A DNA stretch of 64,000 nucleotides from Pedobacter lusitanus (GCF_040026395.1 NZ_CP157278.1:496001-560000), one strand, 5' to 3'. Positions 1-9,427 are shown, numbered from the stretch's first letter. The notes: generated by a model from the letters alone, not told the origin. A program made the numbers and translations.

Positions 1-101
1 TCAGGATCGGGAATTAGTTCGCGGCTTTCATCGTAAGCCTTTGGCTTATCGTGGCAGCCCGTAATTGCAGCGATGATGATAATCATCCATAATGTTTTCA
101 T
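1..101 (-). CDS. Lipoprotein, N-terminal part only (cut by window edge)
   Basis: The minus strand opens with ATG at 101 and reads an N-terminus MKTLWMIIIIAAITGC followed by a charged stretch (HDKPKAYDESRELIPDP). The hydrophobic run ending in Ile-Thr-Gly-Cys is a lipobox, so Cys16 is the expected lipidated residue. Only about 33 codons lie inside the window, so the mature protein and its function cannot be named. It is divergent from the protease lipoprotein that starts at 292 and shares a 190-base AT-rich intergenic region with it. Confidence 0.6.
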   Translation of the reverse strand, partial: MKTLWMIIIIAAITGCHDKPKAYDESRELIPDP

Positions 102-136
102 ATGATAATATAACGCTGAATTAAGTGTAAAATGAT

Positions 137-176
137 ATTCACCTCTATATAAATGAAATTCGCCTCTATGTAAATG
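137..176. repeat. Two 19-base direct repeats, 21-base period
   Basis: The unit attcRcctctatRtaaatg occurs at 137-155 and 158-176 with two differences, both purine for purine. The period of 21 bases is about two helical turns, which would put both copies on the same DNA face. The copies lie between two divergent lipoprotein genes. The word ttaagtgtaaa also occurs on either side (about 121 and 227). They could be regulator sites or simply a small tandem duplication. Confidence 0.45.
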
Positions 177-291
177 TTGGTTGTGTAAAATTATAATGAT
201 TTATTAATGAATAACTTACCTTTAAGTTAAGTGTAAATCTTTTATTTACCCCGAACCTAATTAACCAATTAAATTATTAAGCAACTACATT

Positions 292-1788
292 ATGAAGAAT
301 TTCCTGATTCTAATTGCAATTGTATGTGTCTGTCTTTTGGGAGCATGTACAAAAGCAGTTCAACCGACCCCGGAACCAGGGTCAAATCCAGCAAACCAGA
401 CAAAAACAAATCTTAAAGGACAGAACCATTTGATTCCTGGTGTGGATCAATATCGGTTACTGGTAAAATTCAAAGCAGATGAAATTCAGGAAGTCAGCAG
501 AAATAAACCTGTTTTTCTGAATAAAGAAAAGGCTGTTACTACGATGTCCTTAGATCATACGAACAAAGATGTTAACTCATTTACTTACGAAGCAGTATTC
601 CCTGCTGAACCTGGAAATAACAATAATGTCGTTGTAAATCAGGAAAAAACTGGAAGTACTGTTGCCAATGGATTTAATAGTTCCTCACTGAGAGGATTAG
701 TTTATGTAAAAGAAGCAACTGCATTAAGCCCGCAGGCTGTATTAGACCTGGCTAATGAGTTTGAAAAACTGGCTGTGGTGGAATATGCTGTACTGGAGCC
801 GGTAATACCACCACCACCACCTACACCAGACTTTACAGGATGGCAGTATTACAAGAAAGATGTAGATCTCAGTGGAACAGATGTCCGCGGGATAGATGCA
901 GAATACGCATGGTCAATCGGTGTTACTGGTTCAGGTATCAGAATCGCTGACATCGAATGGGGATATAATAAAAACCATGAAGACCTGGTCAACACCAGTG
1001 CCATAGAGGTCCTATCCCCTCCTGATGATCAGTATAAAGATCATGGTACCAGTGTTATTGGTATATTAATGGCACAAAATAACTCTTTTGGGGTAACCGG
1101 GATGGTTTACGGGGCTGATAGTTGTTATGTGATATCCGAACGTGTTAAAGGGCGTGCCGGAGGTATTGCTGCTGGTATTAAAAGACTTCGTCGTGGTGAC
1201 GTCTTTTTATATGAAATGCAGACGTCCGGTCCAAGCGGGCAATATGTTCCGGCAGATTATAACCAGGCCGTATGGGATATTACTAAAGAAGCAGCAAATT
1301 CAGGTATCATCATAGTAGCGGCCGCAGGGAATGGAAACCAGAATCTGGATGACAATGCTTACAAAGCCTACAGAGACCGGGGAGATAATGGGGCTATTAT
1401 AGTTGGTGCAGGCACCAAATCAAAACGTGATAAGGCGTCTTTTTCGACTTATGGAAGTTCTGTACATGTACAGGGATGGGGAGACTGGTCTGTGGCCAGT
1501 ACGGGTTACACTTCTTTATACAATGGCGGTCCAAATGCTCAGTATACTAAAGATTTTTCCGGAACATCTTCAGCAACACCTATTGTCGCATCTGCAGTCA
1601 TTGCTATTCAATCCTGGTATAAGTCCAGAACTGGCCAGGTATTGACTCCAAAAGAGATGAGAGAATTGCTTATTAAAACTGGTACACCGCAAGGTGCAGG
1701 CGGACATATTGGACCACTACCTAATATTAAAGCCGCAATTGCTTCTCTTGCTGCAAGCAAATCGATTAGTATTATTGCAGGCGGATAG
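292..1788 (+). CDS. S8 family (subtilisin-like) serine peptidase, lipoprotein
   Basis: This is an extracytoplasmic protease anchored by lipid. The N-terminus has a hydrophobic segment and a lipobox LLGAC, giving Cys19 as the acylation site. Residues about 20-180 are a propeptide-like region ending in a run of prolines (PPPPPTP). The catalytic domain follows, with Asp220 in IRIADIEWG, His251 in DHGTSVIG, an oxyanion Asn in AAAGNGN and Ser426 in GTSSATP, so all triad residues are present. The Asp motif is less canonical than D-T/S-G. Length (498 residues) is normal for a secreted subtilase with propeptide. It stands alone and is followed by a strong hairpin terminator. The substrate is unknown. 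Confidence 0.9.
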   Translation: MKNFLILIAIVCVCLLGACTKAVQPTPEPGSNPANQTKTNLKGQNHLIPGVDQYRLLVKFKADEIQEVSRNKPVFLNKEKAVTTMSLDHTNKDVNSFTYEAVFPAEPGNNNNVVVNQEKTGSTVANGFNSSSLRGLVYVKEATALSPQAVLDLANEFEKLAVVEYAVLEPVIPPPPPTPDFTGWQYYKKDVDLSGTDVRGIDAEYAWSIGVTGSGIRIADIEWGYNKNHEDLVNTSAIEVLSPPDDQYKDHGTSVIGILMAQNNSFGVTGMVYGADSCYVISERVKGRAGGIAAGIKRLRRGDVFLYEMQTSGPSGQYVPADYNQAVWDITKEAANSGIIIVAAAGNGNQNLDDNAYKAYRDRGDNGAIIVGAGTKSKRDKASFSTYGSSVHVQGWGDWSVASTGYTSLYNGGPNAQYTKDFSGTSSATPIVASAVIAIQSWYKSRTGQVLTPKEMRELLIKTGTPQGAGGHIGPLPNIKAAIASLAASKSISIIAGG

Positions 1789-1812
1789 TTATTCATATGA
1801 CCTGCTCTGCTG

Positions 1813-1846
1813 ACGGGGGTAAATTATTTTTTTAATTTGCCCCCGT
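1813..1846 (+). terminator. Rho-independent terminator after S8 peptidase gene
   Basis: A 14-bp stem (1813-1826 with 1833-1846, one G-T pair) closes on a six-T loop. Its GC block acggggg/ccccgt is strong. It lies 25 bases after the stop of the peptidase gene and just ahead of the cation transporter gene. Confidence 0.75.
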
Positions 1847-1878
1847 TTGTGGTATGTGGTTTGAGTGAATATTAATAC

Positions 1879-2796
1879 ATGGCCAATCAAAAAGCATCAA
1901 TCTATAGTGCCCTGGCAGCAAATCTGCTTATTGCCATTACAAAATTTATAGCTGGCGCGTTTAGTAACAGCGCTTCTATGATTTCTGAAGGAATACATTC
2001 TCTGGTGGATACAGTAAATCAGCTTTTACTCTTGTTTGGACTCAAAAGGAGTAAAAAACCTGCTGATGCTTTGCGCCCCTTCGGGTATGGTAAGGAGCTT
2101 TACTTCTATTCATTTATCGTCTCAATTCTGATTTTTGGTCTGGGTGGCGGAATCTCCATTTACCAGGGAATCATTCATATTGCAAATCCGGAACCTCTTG
2201 GAAATCCGACCTGGAATTATGTAGTATTGAGTTTATGCGTGGTTTTTGAAGGGACATCCTTAATTATCGCCGCTAAAGCATTTAACAAAGTAAGAGGTCA
2301 GGAAACCTGGTGGAATGCTATTGTCAAAAGTAAAGATCCTTCTAGTTTTCTGGTGCTTTTTGAGGATGGAGCTGCTGTCTTAGGCTTATTCATTGTCATG
2401 ATCTGTCTGGTGCTCGGGCATGGGCTTAATATTCCGGAGCTGGACGGTATAGCTTCTTTACTGGTTGGTTTGCTGTTAGTCGGTGTTTCACTGATACTGG
2501 CCAGGGAAAGCAGAAGCCTGTTACTGGGCGAAGGCATATCTCCGGCATCCAGAGAAAAACTCGTGGCTATTACTGAACAGGTACCGGGTGTTGTCAAAGT
2601 ACTGACTGTGGTTTCTACCTATCAGTCACCCGAAGAAGTTTTGCTCATGCTGATTGTGACTTTCAAAGATGATCTGGATACGCATCAGATTAATGAGGCC
2701 ATTGACCATATTCAGGCGGAGATCAGAAAAGAATTTAAGCTGATCCGTTTTATAATCGTCCAGCCAGAGCAATATACCAGGCAGTTTAAATTCTAA
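1879..2796 (+). CDS. Cation diffusion facilitator (CDF) family transporter
   Basis: CDF proteins export divalent metal (Zn, Fe, Mn, Co or Cd) from the cytoplasm by proton antiport. The protein has about six hydrophobic segments in residues 10-210 and a soluble C-terminal domain from about 215 (VPGVVKVLTVVSTYQSPEEVL), which fits the family layout. Metal-site motifs are the first-half ISEGIHSLVDT and the later ELDGIASLLVG. Its length of 305 residues is typical. The HSLVD form of site A, and the extended loop around residues 130-160, resemble the subgroup often annotated simply as cation transporter. No metal regulator is next to it, so the metal cannot be named. Confidence 0.88.
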   Translation: MANQKASIYSALAANLLIAITKFIAGAFSNSASMISEGIHSLVDTVNQLLLLFGLKRSKKPADALRPFGYGKELYFYSFIVSILIFGLGGGISIYQGIIHIANPEPLGNPTWNYVVLSLCVVFEGTSLIIAAKAFNKVRGQETWWNAIVKSKDPSSFLVLFEDGAAVLGLFIVMICLVLGHGLNIPELDGIASLLVGLLLVGVSLILARESRSLLLGEGISPASREKLVAITEQVPGVVKVLTVVSTYQSPEEVLLMLIVTFKDDLDTHQINEAIDHIQAEIRKEFKLIRFIIVQPEQYTRQFKF

Positions 2797-2934
2797 CAAC
2801 CTTTTTAAATATTAAAAAATAAAGCACCTTTATCCGCATAAAGATGTAAAAACGATTATGCAAATGGATTAAAGCTATGCAGGATTTTGCATCCGGGGTT
2901 AGCAGCAGGATATAAAAGACACTACAAAATACCA

Positions 2935-4293
2935 ATGACAGACCAACCAGATTTTAATTTTATAACATTTAAAGAGCTTTTGGCTCTTGATAGTTTTGCG
3001 AAATCCTGGGAAACCATTTTCCCTTATCAGCATGAAGAATTTGAAGATGATTCTCTCTTTATCATCAGCAAAGGGCATACTGATTTTACTGATCATTTGA
3101 GACTGGATACAGATTGCGGCTGGACAGCTAATGATAAAAAATGGATCGCACAGTTCCCCGGATTACAGGCCAGGCATTCTGATGAGCTGATACAAGGACT
3201 GATTATTTTAGGTGACCTTTCTGTACAGGGATCAATACTCAATGAAGAAGGAGATTATGGCGCATTTCTTTTGGTTACGGGTCAGGTAAGCTGCCAGAGT
3301 ATCGTGGCTGGCGGATCTGTGATCTATATTAAAGGTGATATCACTACAGAAGAAGTATTTATCAGTCATTATAATCACGGGTATTTTAAAGGTGACGGGC
3401 TCACTACATCACCGATATTGATTATTGAGGATCATTATACAACGCTGGCCAGTTATAATGCCAGTTTGTTCTACTACAACGATAAAACCGGAGATTGCCC
3501 TCCGGGTAATGAATGTTACGAAGATGAAGAAACCGGAGAAGACTGGTTATGTTCTCCTAATCTCACCCGGCTTTTAGACAATCCTGTTTTTACCTTCGAA
3601 GATTTAATAGCTGATCTGAATGAAGGTGAATATGTATTGGCATCATCAAACCGGTTAGTGTATAAAGATGAGGCTTACTGGCTGCAAAAAGCTTATAAAC
3701 ATCTCAGAAATTTAAGGCGTACTCCGGAATTATTTAAATCGGCACGGTTCTTTGAGAAGACTTACTGGAAATACGGGTCTGTGTGTTTTCCTCATTTCCC
3801 TGATACCTTCATCACTGCAGAACTATGTATACAAGGCATACAAAAGAGTGGTATGAATCTCAGATATATTCCCGGATCAATGATAACCAGCGAGCTTTGT
3901 GAGCTGGCTGCCCAACATAAAACCAGTATATCATTCATTCCTCCGGCTTACCTGGATGCAAAACTGATCAAAGAAATCATTCATTATAACGAGTCAGAAA
4001 TGCAGGCTGTACCTCCTCATCTGATCACAGAAGAATTACTAATAGATTATGTGAAACTGGGACGTGGATTATGGCTGGATAAATATTGTCAGCTGGCTGA
4101 TGTTTCTAAAATAACAGTACTATTCAAAGCGCTGGATTCGGGTATTGAATCTATAGAAGAAATCTGGGGTTTTCATTTTCAGGAAGCGGTTTATCTGTAT
4201 GCTAAAAAGCTGTATAACAATGCGGAACACGAACTTACCTGGAGTAAATATGTAGAGAAATTTCAGCAAAAAATTGATCGTTTAGCTGGTTAG
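2935..4293 (+). CDS. Hypothetical protein: bactofilin-like beta segment plus C-terminal repeats
   Basis: I place the start at ATG 2935 (MTDQPDFNF); an upstream TTG at 2887 is open but has no support. There is no signal peptide. Residues about 95-165 have the short beta pattern of polymer-forming/bactofilin-like proteins (GDLSVQGSIL, VTGQVSCQSIVAGGS, KGDITTEEVF). The last 200 residues are helical with repeats of about 25 residues in which an aromatic-Ile-Pro motif precedes an acidic helix (YIPGSMITSELCELA, FIPPAYLDAKLIKEI, AVPPHLITEELLIDY), reminiscent of the DUF4116 repeat type. The function is unknown. It converges on the large TPR gene at 4379-6646, separated by a bidirectional terminator. 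Confidence 0.75.
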   Translation: MTDQPDFNFITFKELLALDSFAKSWETIFPYQHEEFEDDSLFIISKGHTDFTDHLRLDTDCGWTANDKKWIAQFPGLQARHSDELIQGLIILGDLSVQGSILNEEGDYGAFLLVTGQVSCQSIVAGGSVIYIKGDITTEEVFISHYNHGYFKGDGLTTSPILIIEDHYTTLASYNASLFYYNDKTGDCPPGNECYEDEETGEDWLCSPNLTRLLDNPVFTFEDLIADLNEGEYVLASSNRLVYKDEAYWLQKAYKHLRNLRRTPELFKSARFFEKTYWKYGSVCFPHFPDTFITAELCIQGIQKSGMNLRYIPGSMITSELCELAAQHKTSISFIPPAYLDAKLIKEIIHYNESEMQAVPPHLITEELLIDYVKLGRGLWLDKYCQLADVSKITVLFKALDSGIESIEEIWGFHFQEAVYLYAKKLYNNAEHELTWSKYVEKFQQKIDRLAG

Positions 4294-4325
4294 TGATCTT
4301 TAACCGGCCAGCTATGCCGAAAAAC

Positions 4326-4360
4326 AAATACCCTGTTCACAAGTAGTGAACAGGGTATTT
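4326..4360. terminator. Bidirectional terminator between convergent genes
   Basis: A perfect 15-bp stem (4326-4340 with 4346-4360) has a five-base loop aagta. A residues on the left and T residues on the right give a U-tract in both directions, so it can stop both the plus gene ending at 4293 and the minus gene ending at 4379. Confidence 0.8.
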
Positions 4361-4378
4361 ATCATCAATATAACTGAC

Positions 4379-6646
4379 TTAAAATTTCAGAAAAGAAAAC
4401 AATCCTGTTTTCCATTCCTTCTTTCTTTTTAGTGCTTCTTTGTTATCCGGATAGGCTTCAAGAATATTCTTCACATTCTCTAATGCTCCGTCTTTAGAAC
4501 CGGTTATGTATAAAGCATCTGCATATTGCAGTTTTACTTTCAGCAGCTCATCATCCCAGCTCCAGTTATTTCTGATATAACACAATATAGCCTGATAAGC
4601 AACTTCATTACAGTTATCCCATTTTTTTAGTGTAAAATAACAATCTGACAGATGCAGATAGGCTCTGCTTAATTCATACTCATCGCTAGGGTAAACTACT
4701 TTTAAAGGTTCAATCAGGGATCTCAGATCTTCTATTGCTTTTTCATAATTGCCAAGACTCATGTAAGATAATCCACGCATATAATGAATTTTACAGCGTG
4801 AAGCAGCCTGAATGGCCTCTTTTTTTACGGCCTGATAATTATCTGCACAGGCTATACACTGATTATAATCCTTAAGGATATAATATTCCTGCATCAGCAT
4901 AAACCAGGCAGAGTTGTCGTCCGGATTTTTAACCAGTTCATTCTGCCATGCCTTAATTGCATCTTCAGTACTTCCTTTGCTCAGCAGATCGTGGCGGACA
5001 TTTTGAATAATAATATATTGTTCACTCAGTTCAAACAGCTGTTCTTCTGTGAGCTCGCCTTTATTTATTTCAAGGAAAGAATCATATTCCTTTGTGATGG
5101 CATCCAGGATTTCATGAGTTTCCTCCAGCTGACCTGATCTGTAAGTTATATCCAGAACCTCTGCTCTGAGTCTGAGGTAATTCGGAAAGGAAAGATAATC
5201 ACTGCTATAGGTAGAGGCTACCTGGAATACTTCTATCGCCTCTTCATATTTCTCCAGTCCTTTAAGTGCTGTGCCCCAGCTGTTCAGCTGTTCCCAGAAG
5301 GGAGACAGTGAATAGCCGATAGCATGTACTTCGGCAGCTTTTTCAAAAGCTCCGCTTTCAGTAAGGGCTATACCGTAATTGTTGCAGCATTTGGCAAAAG
5401 TATGGATTTCATTAGCCAGGCATTCACCGGTATTATTGTAGAAATAATTATAAAAGCGGTTATAGGAATTTTCATAGAATTTTATTTTCAGCTCCTGCAA
5501 CTCGTTAGCCAGTAATTCAGTCCAGATATTTGGTATAGATTCATAGTATAAATCACAACCTGCATCATAGTAAGCCTCAGGAGAATCTTCCGGCCATTTT
5601 TTGATAACTGGCAACTGACCTGTTACACGGCAGACCGCATCAATATAACGTCGCAATCCGCGGGCCATCCCTCCCCGCTCCAGGCTCTTTTCCAGATAAG
5701 GTAATGCCTCTTCGTACTTCTTTTCATCAAATAAAAATGTACCGGCAAAATAGTATGGAATATCCCATTCCGGATAAACTTTAATATAATCCAGTGAAAG
5801 ACTCAGGATTTCCATCTTGTCGACTCCCAGTGGTGCTGAAAATCTTCTTAATGCAAGTAATAAGCTATGAACCAGTATTTTACTTAATTTGTCTTTTCTG
5901 CCTAAACCGGTAATTCTGTGATACAGATCTATCAGCTCCTGAGTCGGTTCTTCCTCACTATAGTTAAAAGCCATAAATGCAGCTTCCCCAGCCAGTTCAT
6001 ATTGCTGATGATCAAGGGCAAGCAGGGCAATTGCGTTATTGGTGAGGTAATTATTATGGGGATATGCTTTGCCATCACGGAAAGCCTGGAATGCTTTGGC
6101 AGCATCTTCTTTATGCCACAGATAGATATTGATCTTTTCCATGTAAAGCATGCTTAATTCCTTATCAAGGATGCTTCTGTTATGAGGATATAAAGGCTTA
6201 TAATGCGCAATCATCAGCTCTATATCTTCCAGTACAAGTTCTATATTTCCCAGGGTAAAGTTAACATGACGGCGATAGCCAATTGCTTTTACCCTGGTAT
6301 CTTCGTCTTCTGAAAGGGCCAGAATATCACAGTAAACATGAGCTTCAGGTAAATTAACCTGCGTGATAAAAATATTGATATACGCTGCATAGAGCATGGC
6401 CTCTTCGTTGGTTGGCTGAAGTTTTAAGACGTGCTCGAAACTGTCATAAGCTGTTGCATACAGTGATGTATTGTCACGGTCCTGGTCAGGGTTCAGATTT
6501 GCTATCTGGTATTCGCATTTGGCTTTCAGTAACAGGCCTTCAACACTATCATGATTAACCAAAAGAAAAGGGCTCAGAGATTCCATGCATTGAGAAAAAT
6601 CGCCCTGATTATAAATGGATTGTAGGTCTTGTATAGTTGTCATCAT
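4379..6646 (-). CDS. Large tetratricopeptide repeat (TPR) protein
   Basis: This 755-residue protein has no signal peptide and no membrane segment. TPR-type helical pairs are spread over most of it, for example NQGDFSQCMESLSPFL near the N-terminus, KKYEEALPYLEKSLERG in the middle, EKYEEAIEVFQVAS, then GNYEKAIEDLRSLI and DGALENVKNILEAYPDNKEAL at the end. TPR arrays act as protein-protein scaffolds; no enzymatic domain is visible. The first two codons are both ATG (6646 and 6643), so the start is uncertain by one residue. It faces the gene at 2935-4293. A working link between the two is only an inference from position. Confidence 0.8.
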   Translation of the reverse strand: MMTTIQDLQSIYNQGDFSQCMESLSPFLLVNHDSVEGLLLKAKCEYQIANLNPDQDRDNTSLYATAYDSFEHVLKLQPTNEEAMLYAAYINIFITQVNLPEAHVYCDILALSEDEDTRVKAIGYRRHVNFTLGNIELVLEDIELMIAHYKPLYPHNRSILDKELSMLYMEKINIYLWHKEDAAKAFQAFRDGKAYPHNNYLTNNAIALLALDHQQYELAGEAAFMAFNYSEEEPTQELIDLYHRITGLGRKDKLSKILVHSLLLALRRFSAPLGVDKMEILSLSLDYIKVYPEWDIPYYFAGTFLFDEKKYEEALPYLEKSLERGGMARGLRRYIDAVCRVTGQLPVIKKWPEDSPEAYYDAGCDLYYESIPNIWTELLANELQELKIKFYENSYNRFYNYFYNNTGECLANEIHTFAKCCNNYGIALTESGAFEKAAEVHAIGYSLSPFWEQLNSWGTALKGLEKYEEAIEVFQVASTYSSDYLSFPNYLRLRAEVLDITYRSGQLEETHEILDAITKEYDSFLEINKGELTEEQLFELSEQYIIIQNVRHDLLSKGSTEDAIKAWQNELVKNPDDNSAWFMLMQEYYILKDYNQCIACADNYQAVKKEAIQAASRCKIHYMRGLSYMSLGNYEKAIEDLRSLIEPLKVVYPSDEYELSRAYLHLSDCYFTLKKWDNCNEVAYQAILCYIRNNWSWDDELLKVKLQYADALYITGSKDGALENVKNILEAYPDNKEALKRKKEWKTGLFSFLKF

Positions 6647-6888
6647 ATAATTATCCTATGAGCTGCGATATGCAGGTATGCCTGCATAAAGACTCAATTG
6701 AGTGGCAAATATAATATTACACGAAATAAAGAACGTTGTTTAGCTTAATATATTTAAAAATAAAATAATTGCAGTTGTAAAATCAGTCGGTTAAACTTCA
6801 GGAATGACTGGCTGAATTGTAGCGTATAATGATAATTCAACGTTTTTAAACTGATTTATTATTGCACTTTCCGGATTTTATAATTCGG

Positions 6889-6896
6889 TATATTTG
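6889..6896 (+). promoter_or_regulatory. Candidate Bacteroidota -7 promoter element
   Basis: The octamer tatatttg matches TAnnTTTG, the -7 element recognised by the Bacteroidota primary sigma factor. It lies 31 bases ahead of the first AraC gene. No well-spaced -33 TTG is obvious. Confidence 0.4.
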
Positions 6897-6927
6897 AGAT
6901 ACACGAAGATTTAAGATCTGGTCATTT

Positions 6928-7908
6928 ATGAGAGAAGTAATTCATCAATATGGTGTTGAGCTGGATTGGGTTGCAGATATAGCGCCTAAACTAGGTGGTT
7001 ATACCGAAGGAAATTATATTATTGTGCCTGGCGAAGACAGACCCGGAACACGTTTTATTCTTCCGGTTAATGAAAATATAACGGTATTTGTGATTAATGT
7101 GAGTTACAATGAAGACGTTATTTATAAGCTAAGGAATACACGGGATGATTTTGTCGGAGTTTATTTTAATCTGACCGAAGGTGATGCGGTACATGTTCTG
7201 GATGATGTTTCAAGACTGGCCGGCCGATGGGGTTGTAATCTTGCTGTATTTGATGCAAGCCTGGAAGGTGAATATATTGTTAAAGCGGGTTGTACCACAT
7301 TCAAGCTGGCTATTTTTATCAAAAAAACTGCGCTGAAAGCATATTTTTCTAAAAATGAACATTATGCTCAGGTGCTGGACTCAGTTTTTGATCCGGCACA
7401 AAATACGATTGTCAAATTTGACAGAATGAGCAGCCGGGCATGGTGGCTGATGAATGAATTGAGAAATACCAGGGCTACCGGGCCATTGTATGAGGTTATG
7501 GTAACGGGCACCGTATATGGTTTACTGAGCGACTACCTGGATCAGACCATAAACCAGGAAATTATAATTGAACAGGTAGTTGCTGAAGATGTTGCTGCTA
7601 TTATTAATTCTCAGGCCTATCTTATTGAGCATATTGCAGCACCTTTTGCCGGAATCTCCAGGCTGGCTGCAGATGCGAATATGTCTGAGACTAAATATAA
7701 AAAGCTATTTAAAAAGATTACCGGGGCTGCTCCTCATACTTTCTTTTTAACCAGCAAACTTGCTTATGCCAGGGAAATACTCGAAACCGGGGATTATACC
7801 ATTGGTGAGATCGCCGCGCAATTCAATTTCACAGATTCATCCCATTTAATTGAACAGTTCAGAACTGCCTATGGCACTACGCCTAAGGAATATTTAACAC
7901 GCTTATAA
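6928..7908 (+). CDS. AraC family transcriptional regulator (first of tandem pair)
   Basis: The last 100 residues carry the double helix-turn-helix of AraC/XylS regulators: first helix pair around SRLAADANMSETKYKKLFKK, second around YTIGEIAAQFNFTDSSHLIEQFRTAYGTTPKEY. The N-terminal 220 residues are a separate sensor-like region that I do not recognise. It has no signal peptide. Its stop is two bases from the start of the next AraC gene, so the two are almost certainly co-transcribed. The effector and target genes are not evident. Confidence 0.88.
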   Translation: MREVIHQYGVELDWVADIAPKLGGYTEGNYIIVPGEDRPGTRFILPVNENITVFVINVSYNEDVIYKLRNTRDDFVGVYFNLTEGDAVHVLDDVSRLAGRWGCNLAVFDASLEGEYIVKAGCTTFKLAIFIKKTALKAYFSKNEHYAQVLDSVFDPAQNTIVKFDRMSSRAWWLMNELRNTRATGPLYEVMVTGTVYGLLSDYLDQTINQEIIIEQVVAEDVAAIINSQAYLIEHIAAPFAGISRLAADANMSETKYKKLFKKITGAAPHTFFLTSKLAYAREILETGDYTIGEIAAQFNFTDSSHLIEQFRTAYGTTPKEYLTRL

Positions 7909-7910
7909 GA

Positions 7911-8921
7911 ATGACTGACAAAAATATCAGGACGCTAAACTATTACTATACGCTAACCCCCGAATGGCAGGATCAGCTGGTCAAAAGCCTGGGAGCCGAA
8001 CTGATTGATCATAAGCTTTTAATTATTCCTGAAGATATTGCTTCTGGCGGGTCGATATTTTTAGAGGTTTTACCTGGCTTATCCGTACATCTGCTGGATA
8101 TGACTTTCCATGTGCCTGTTACGATTACCAGACTCCCTAAAGCGCTTAATTACTACATGATTTATTATGATATCGGGGATGAAATAACCACTCACATTCT
8201 GGGTGATACAGTACACCAGGCGGGATATCATTCCAAATTAGGTATGGGTTTTATGGATTGCAGCACAAAAGGTATTATTATTCCTCCTGTAGGTGAGCGG
8301 ACTTATAGCTTAAGGTTACTGGTTGATAAAACTTATTATAAATCACTCGCAGCAACAAACAGAACAGCTGAGGTCACTGATTTATTATTTGATGAGTCTA
8401 AGAACACCTTATTCTTTTATAGTCACATTGATAGCAGAAGTAAAGTTTTACTGAATGAACTCAAGACAGCGCATCATTTTCTGAGCTCTTCTTTCGAATT
8501 AAAACTGAAACATATTGCTCTATATCTTTTAAATTATGTAGTGGAGCGTACTGCGCGCTTTGAGCCAATTATCAATAAGCTGTCTCAGCAGGATATTGAT
8601 AGCATTCTGAAAACGTCAGAATATATGCTGGATAATCTTCTGGCCGAGTTTCCTGGTTTATCTGTAATGGCTGACATGGCTGGAATGTCTGGGACAAAGT
8701 ATAAATTCCTTTTTAAGAAGATTCTAAAGGATAGCCCCGGTAATTTTTTCTCCAGTGAGAAACTGCTTCTCGGTCAGCAGCTGCTGCAAAGCGGCAATTT
8801 CAGGCATGTAAATGATATTGCCTATGAACTGGGCTATAGTAACCCGGGTTATTTCACCAGGCTTTATAAGAGAACTTTCGGCATGTCTCCGGGTAGTATC
8901 CTGGTTAAAAGCGAATCTTAA
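7911..8921 (+). CDS. AraC family transcriptional regulator (second of tandem pair)
   Basis: This protein has the same architecture and length (336 against 326 residues) as its upstream neighbour. It has an unrecognised N-terminal region and a C-terminal AraC domain (LSVMADMAGMSGTKYKFLFK, then VNDIAYELGYSNPGYFTRLYKRTFGMSPG). The shared layout suggests an old tandem duplication. A hairpin terminator starts two bases after its stop codon and closes the two-gene operon. Confidence 0.88.
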   Translation: MTDKNIRTLNYYYTLTPEWQDQLVKSLGAELIDHKLLIIPEDIASGGSIFLEVLPGLSVHLLDMTFHVPVTITRLPKALNYYMIYYDIGDEITTHILGDTVHQAGYHSKLGMGFMDCSTKGIIIPPVGERTYSLRLLVDKTYYKSLAATNRTAEVTDLLFDESKNTLFFYSHIDSRSKVLLNELKTAHHFLSSSFELKLKHIALYLLNYVVERTARFEPIINKLSQQDIDSILKTSEYMLDNLLAEFPGLSVMADMAGMSGTKYKFLFKKILKDSPGNFFSSEKLLLGQQLLQSGNFRHVNDIAYELGYSNPGYFTRLYKRTFGMSPGSILVKSES

Positions 8922-8922
8922 A

Positions 8923-8959
8923 AAAACTACCTGTAGCTTGAATTGCTTCAGGTAGTTTT
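8923..8959. terminator. Terminator closing the AraC operon
   Basis: An 11-bp perfect stem (aaaactacctg at 8923-8933 with its complement at 8949-8959), with three further pairs inside, ends in a T-run. The A-run on the other side could also serve the minus-strand lipoprotein gene that ends at 8975. Confidence 0.7.
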
Positions 8960-8974
8960 AAAGTGTGTTTGGGT

Positions 8975-9427
8975 TTATTTTTGCATACTAAATACCAAAC
9001 GGCCTTTATCTTTAGCCATTAAAGTAACTGTACCTCCTTTGGCTTCAAAGGTTTCACCTTTTTCTAACAGACCAACAACCAGCAGATCATTGGGTGATGC
9101 TGCAATTTTAGTCGTTTTAATCACTGCGTCTGTCAGGGCATTAGCAGGGTTAACGTTGTAAGTGCCCGTTACCTGAACACCTTCTGGTTTACCGGTAACG
9201 GCTGCAGTTTTTTTATCCTGATCGAATGTAAGACTCAGGTTGCTTACAGGAAATTTGACTGATGCTGAATCTTTCCCCGACTGATCATACTGAACGGATT
9301 CAATTAACCGGTATTGTCCTGAAGGAAGTTTAGTGTCTTCTGGTTGGGGACCATTATTATTGTCTTTTTTACAAGCTGCAAATGTTGATGCTACTGCTAA
9401 TAGTGCTACTAAGAAATTGGTTTTCAT
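8975..9427 (-). CDS. Small lipoprotein of unknown function
   Basis: The N-terminus is a lipoprotein signal with lipobox TFAAC (Cys19) followed by KKDNNN, the C-K-K-D pattern shared by several lipoproteins of this window. The mature part (about 130 residues) looks like a beta-rich lipocalin-like fold: YRLIESVQYDQSGKDS, LSLTFDQDKKTAAV, VQVTGTYNVNPANAL and GGTVTLMAKDKGRLVFSM. Lipocalin-like Bacteroidota proteins have this alternation, but the assignment is only by appearance. It sits between two plus-strand units and is transcribed alone. Confidence 0.7.
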   Translation of the reverse strand: MKTNFLVALLAVASTFAACKKDNNNGPQPEDTKLPSGQYRLIESVQYDQSGKDSASVKFPVSNLSLTFDQDKKTAAVTGKPEGVQVTGTYNVNPANALTDAVIKTTKIAASPNDLLVVGLLEKGETFEAKGGTVTLMAKDKGRLVFSMQK

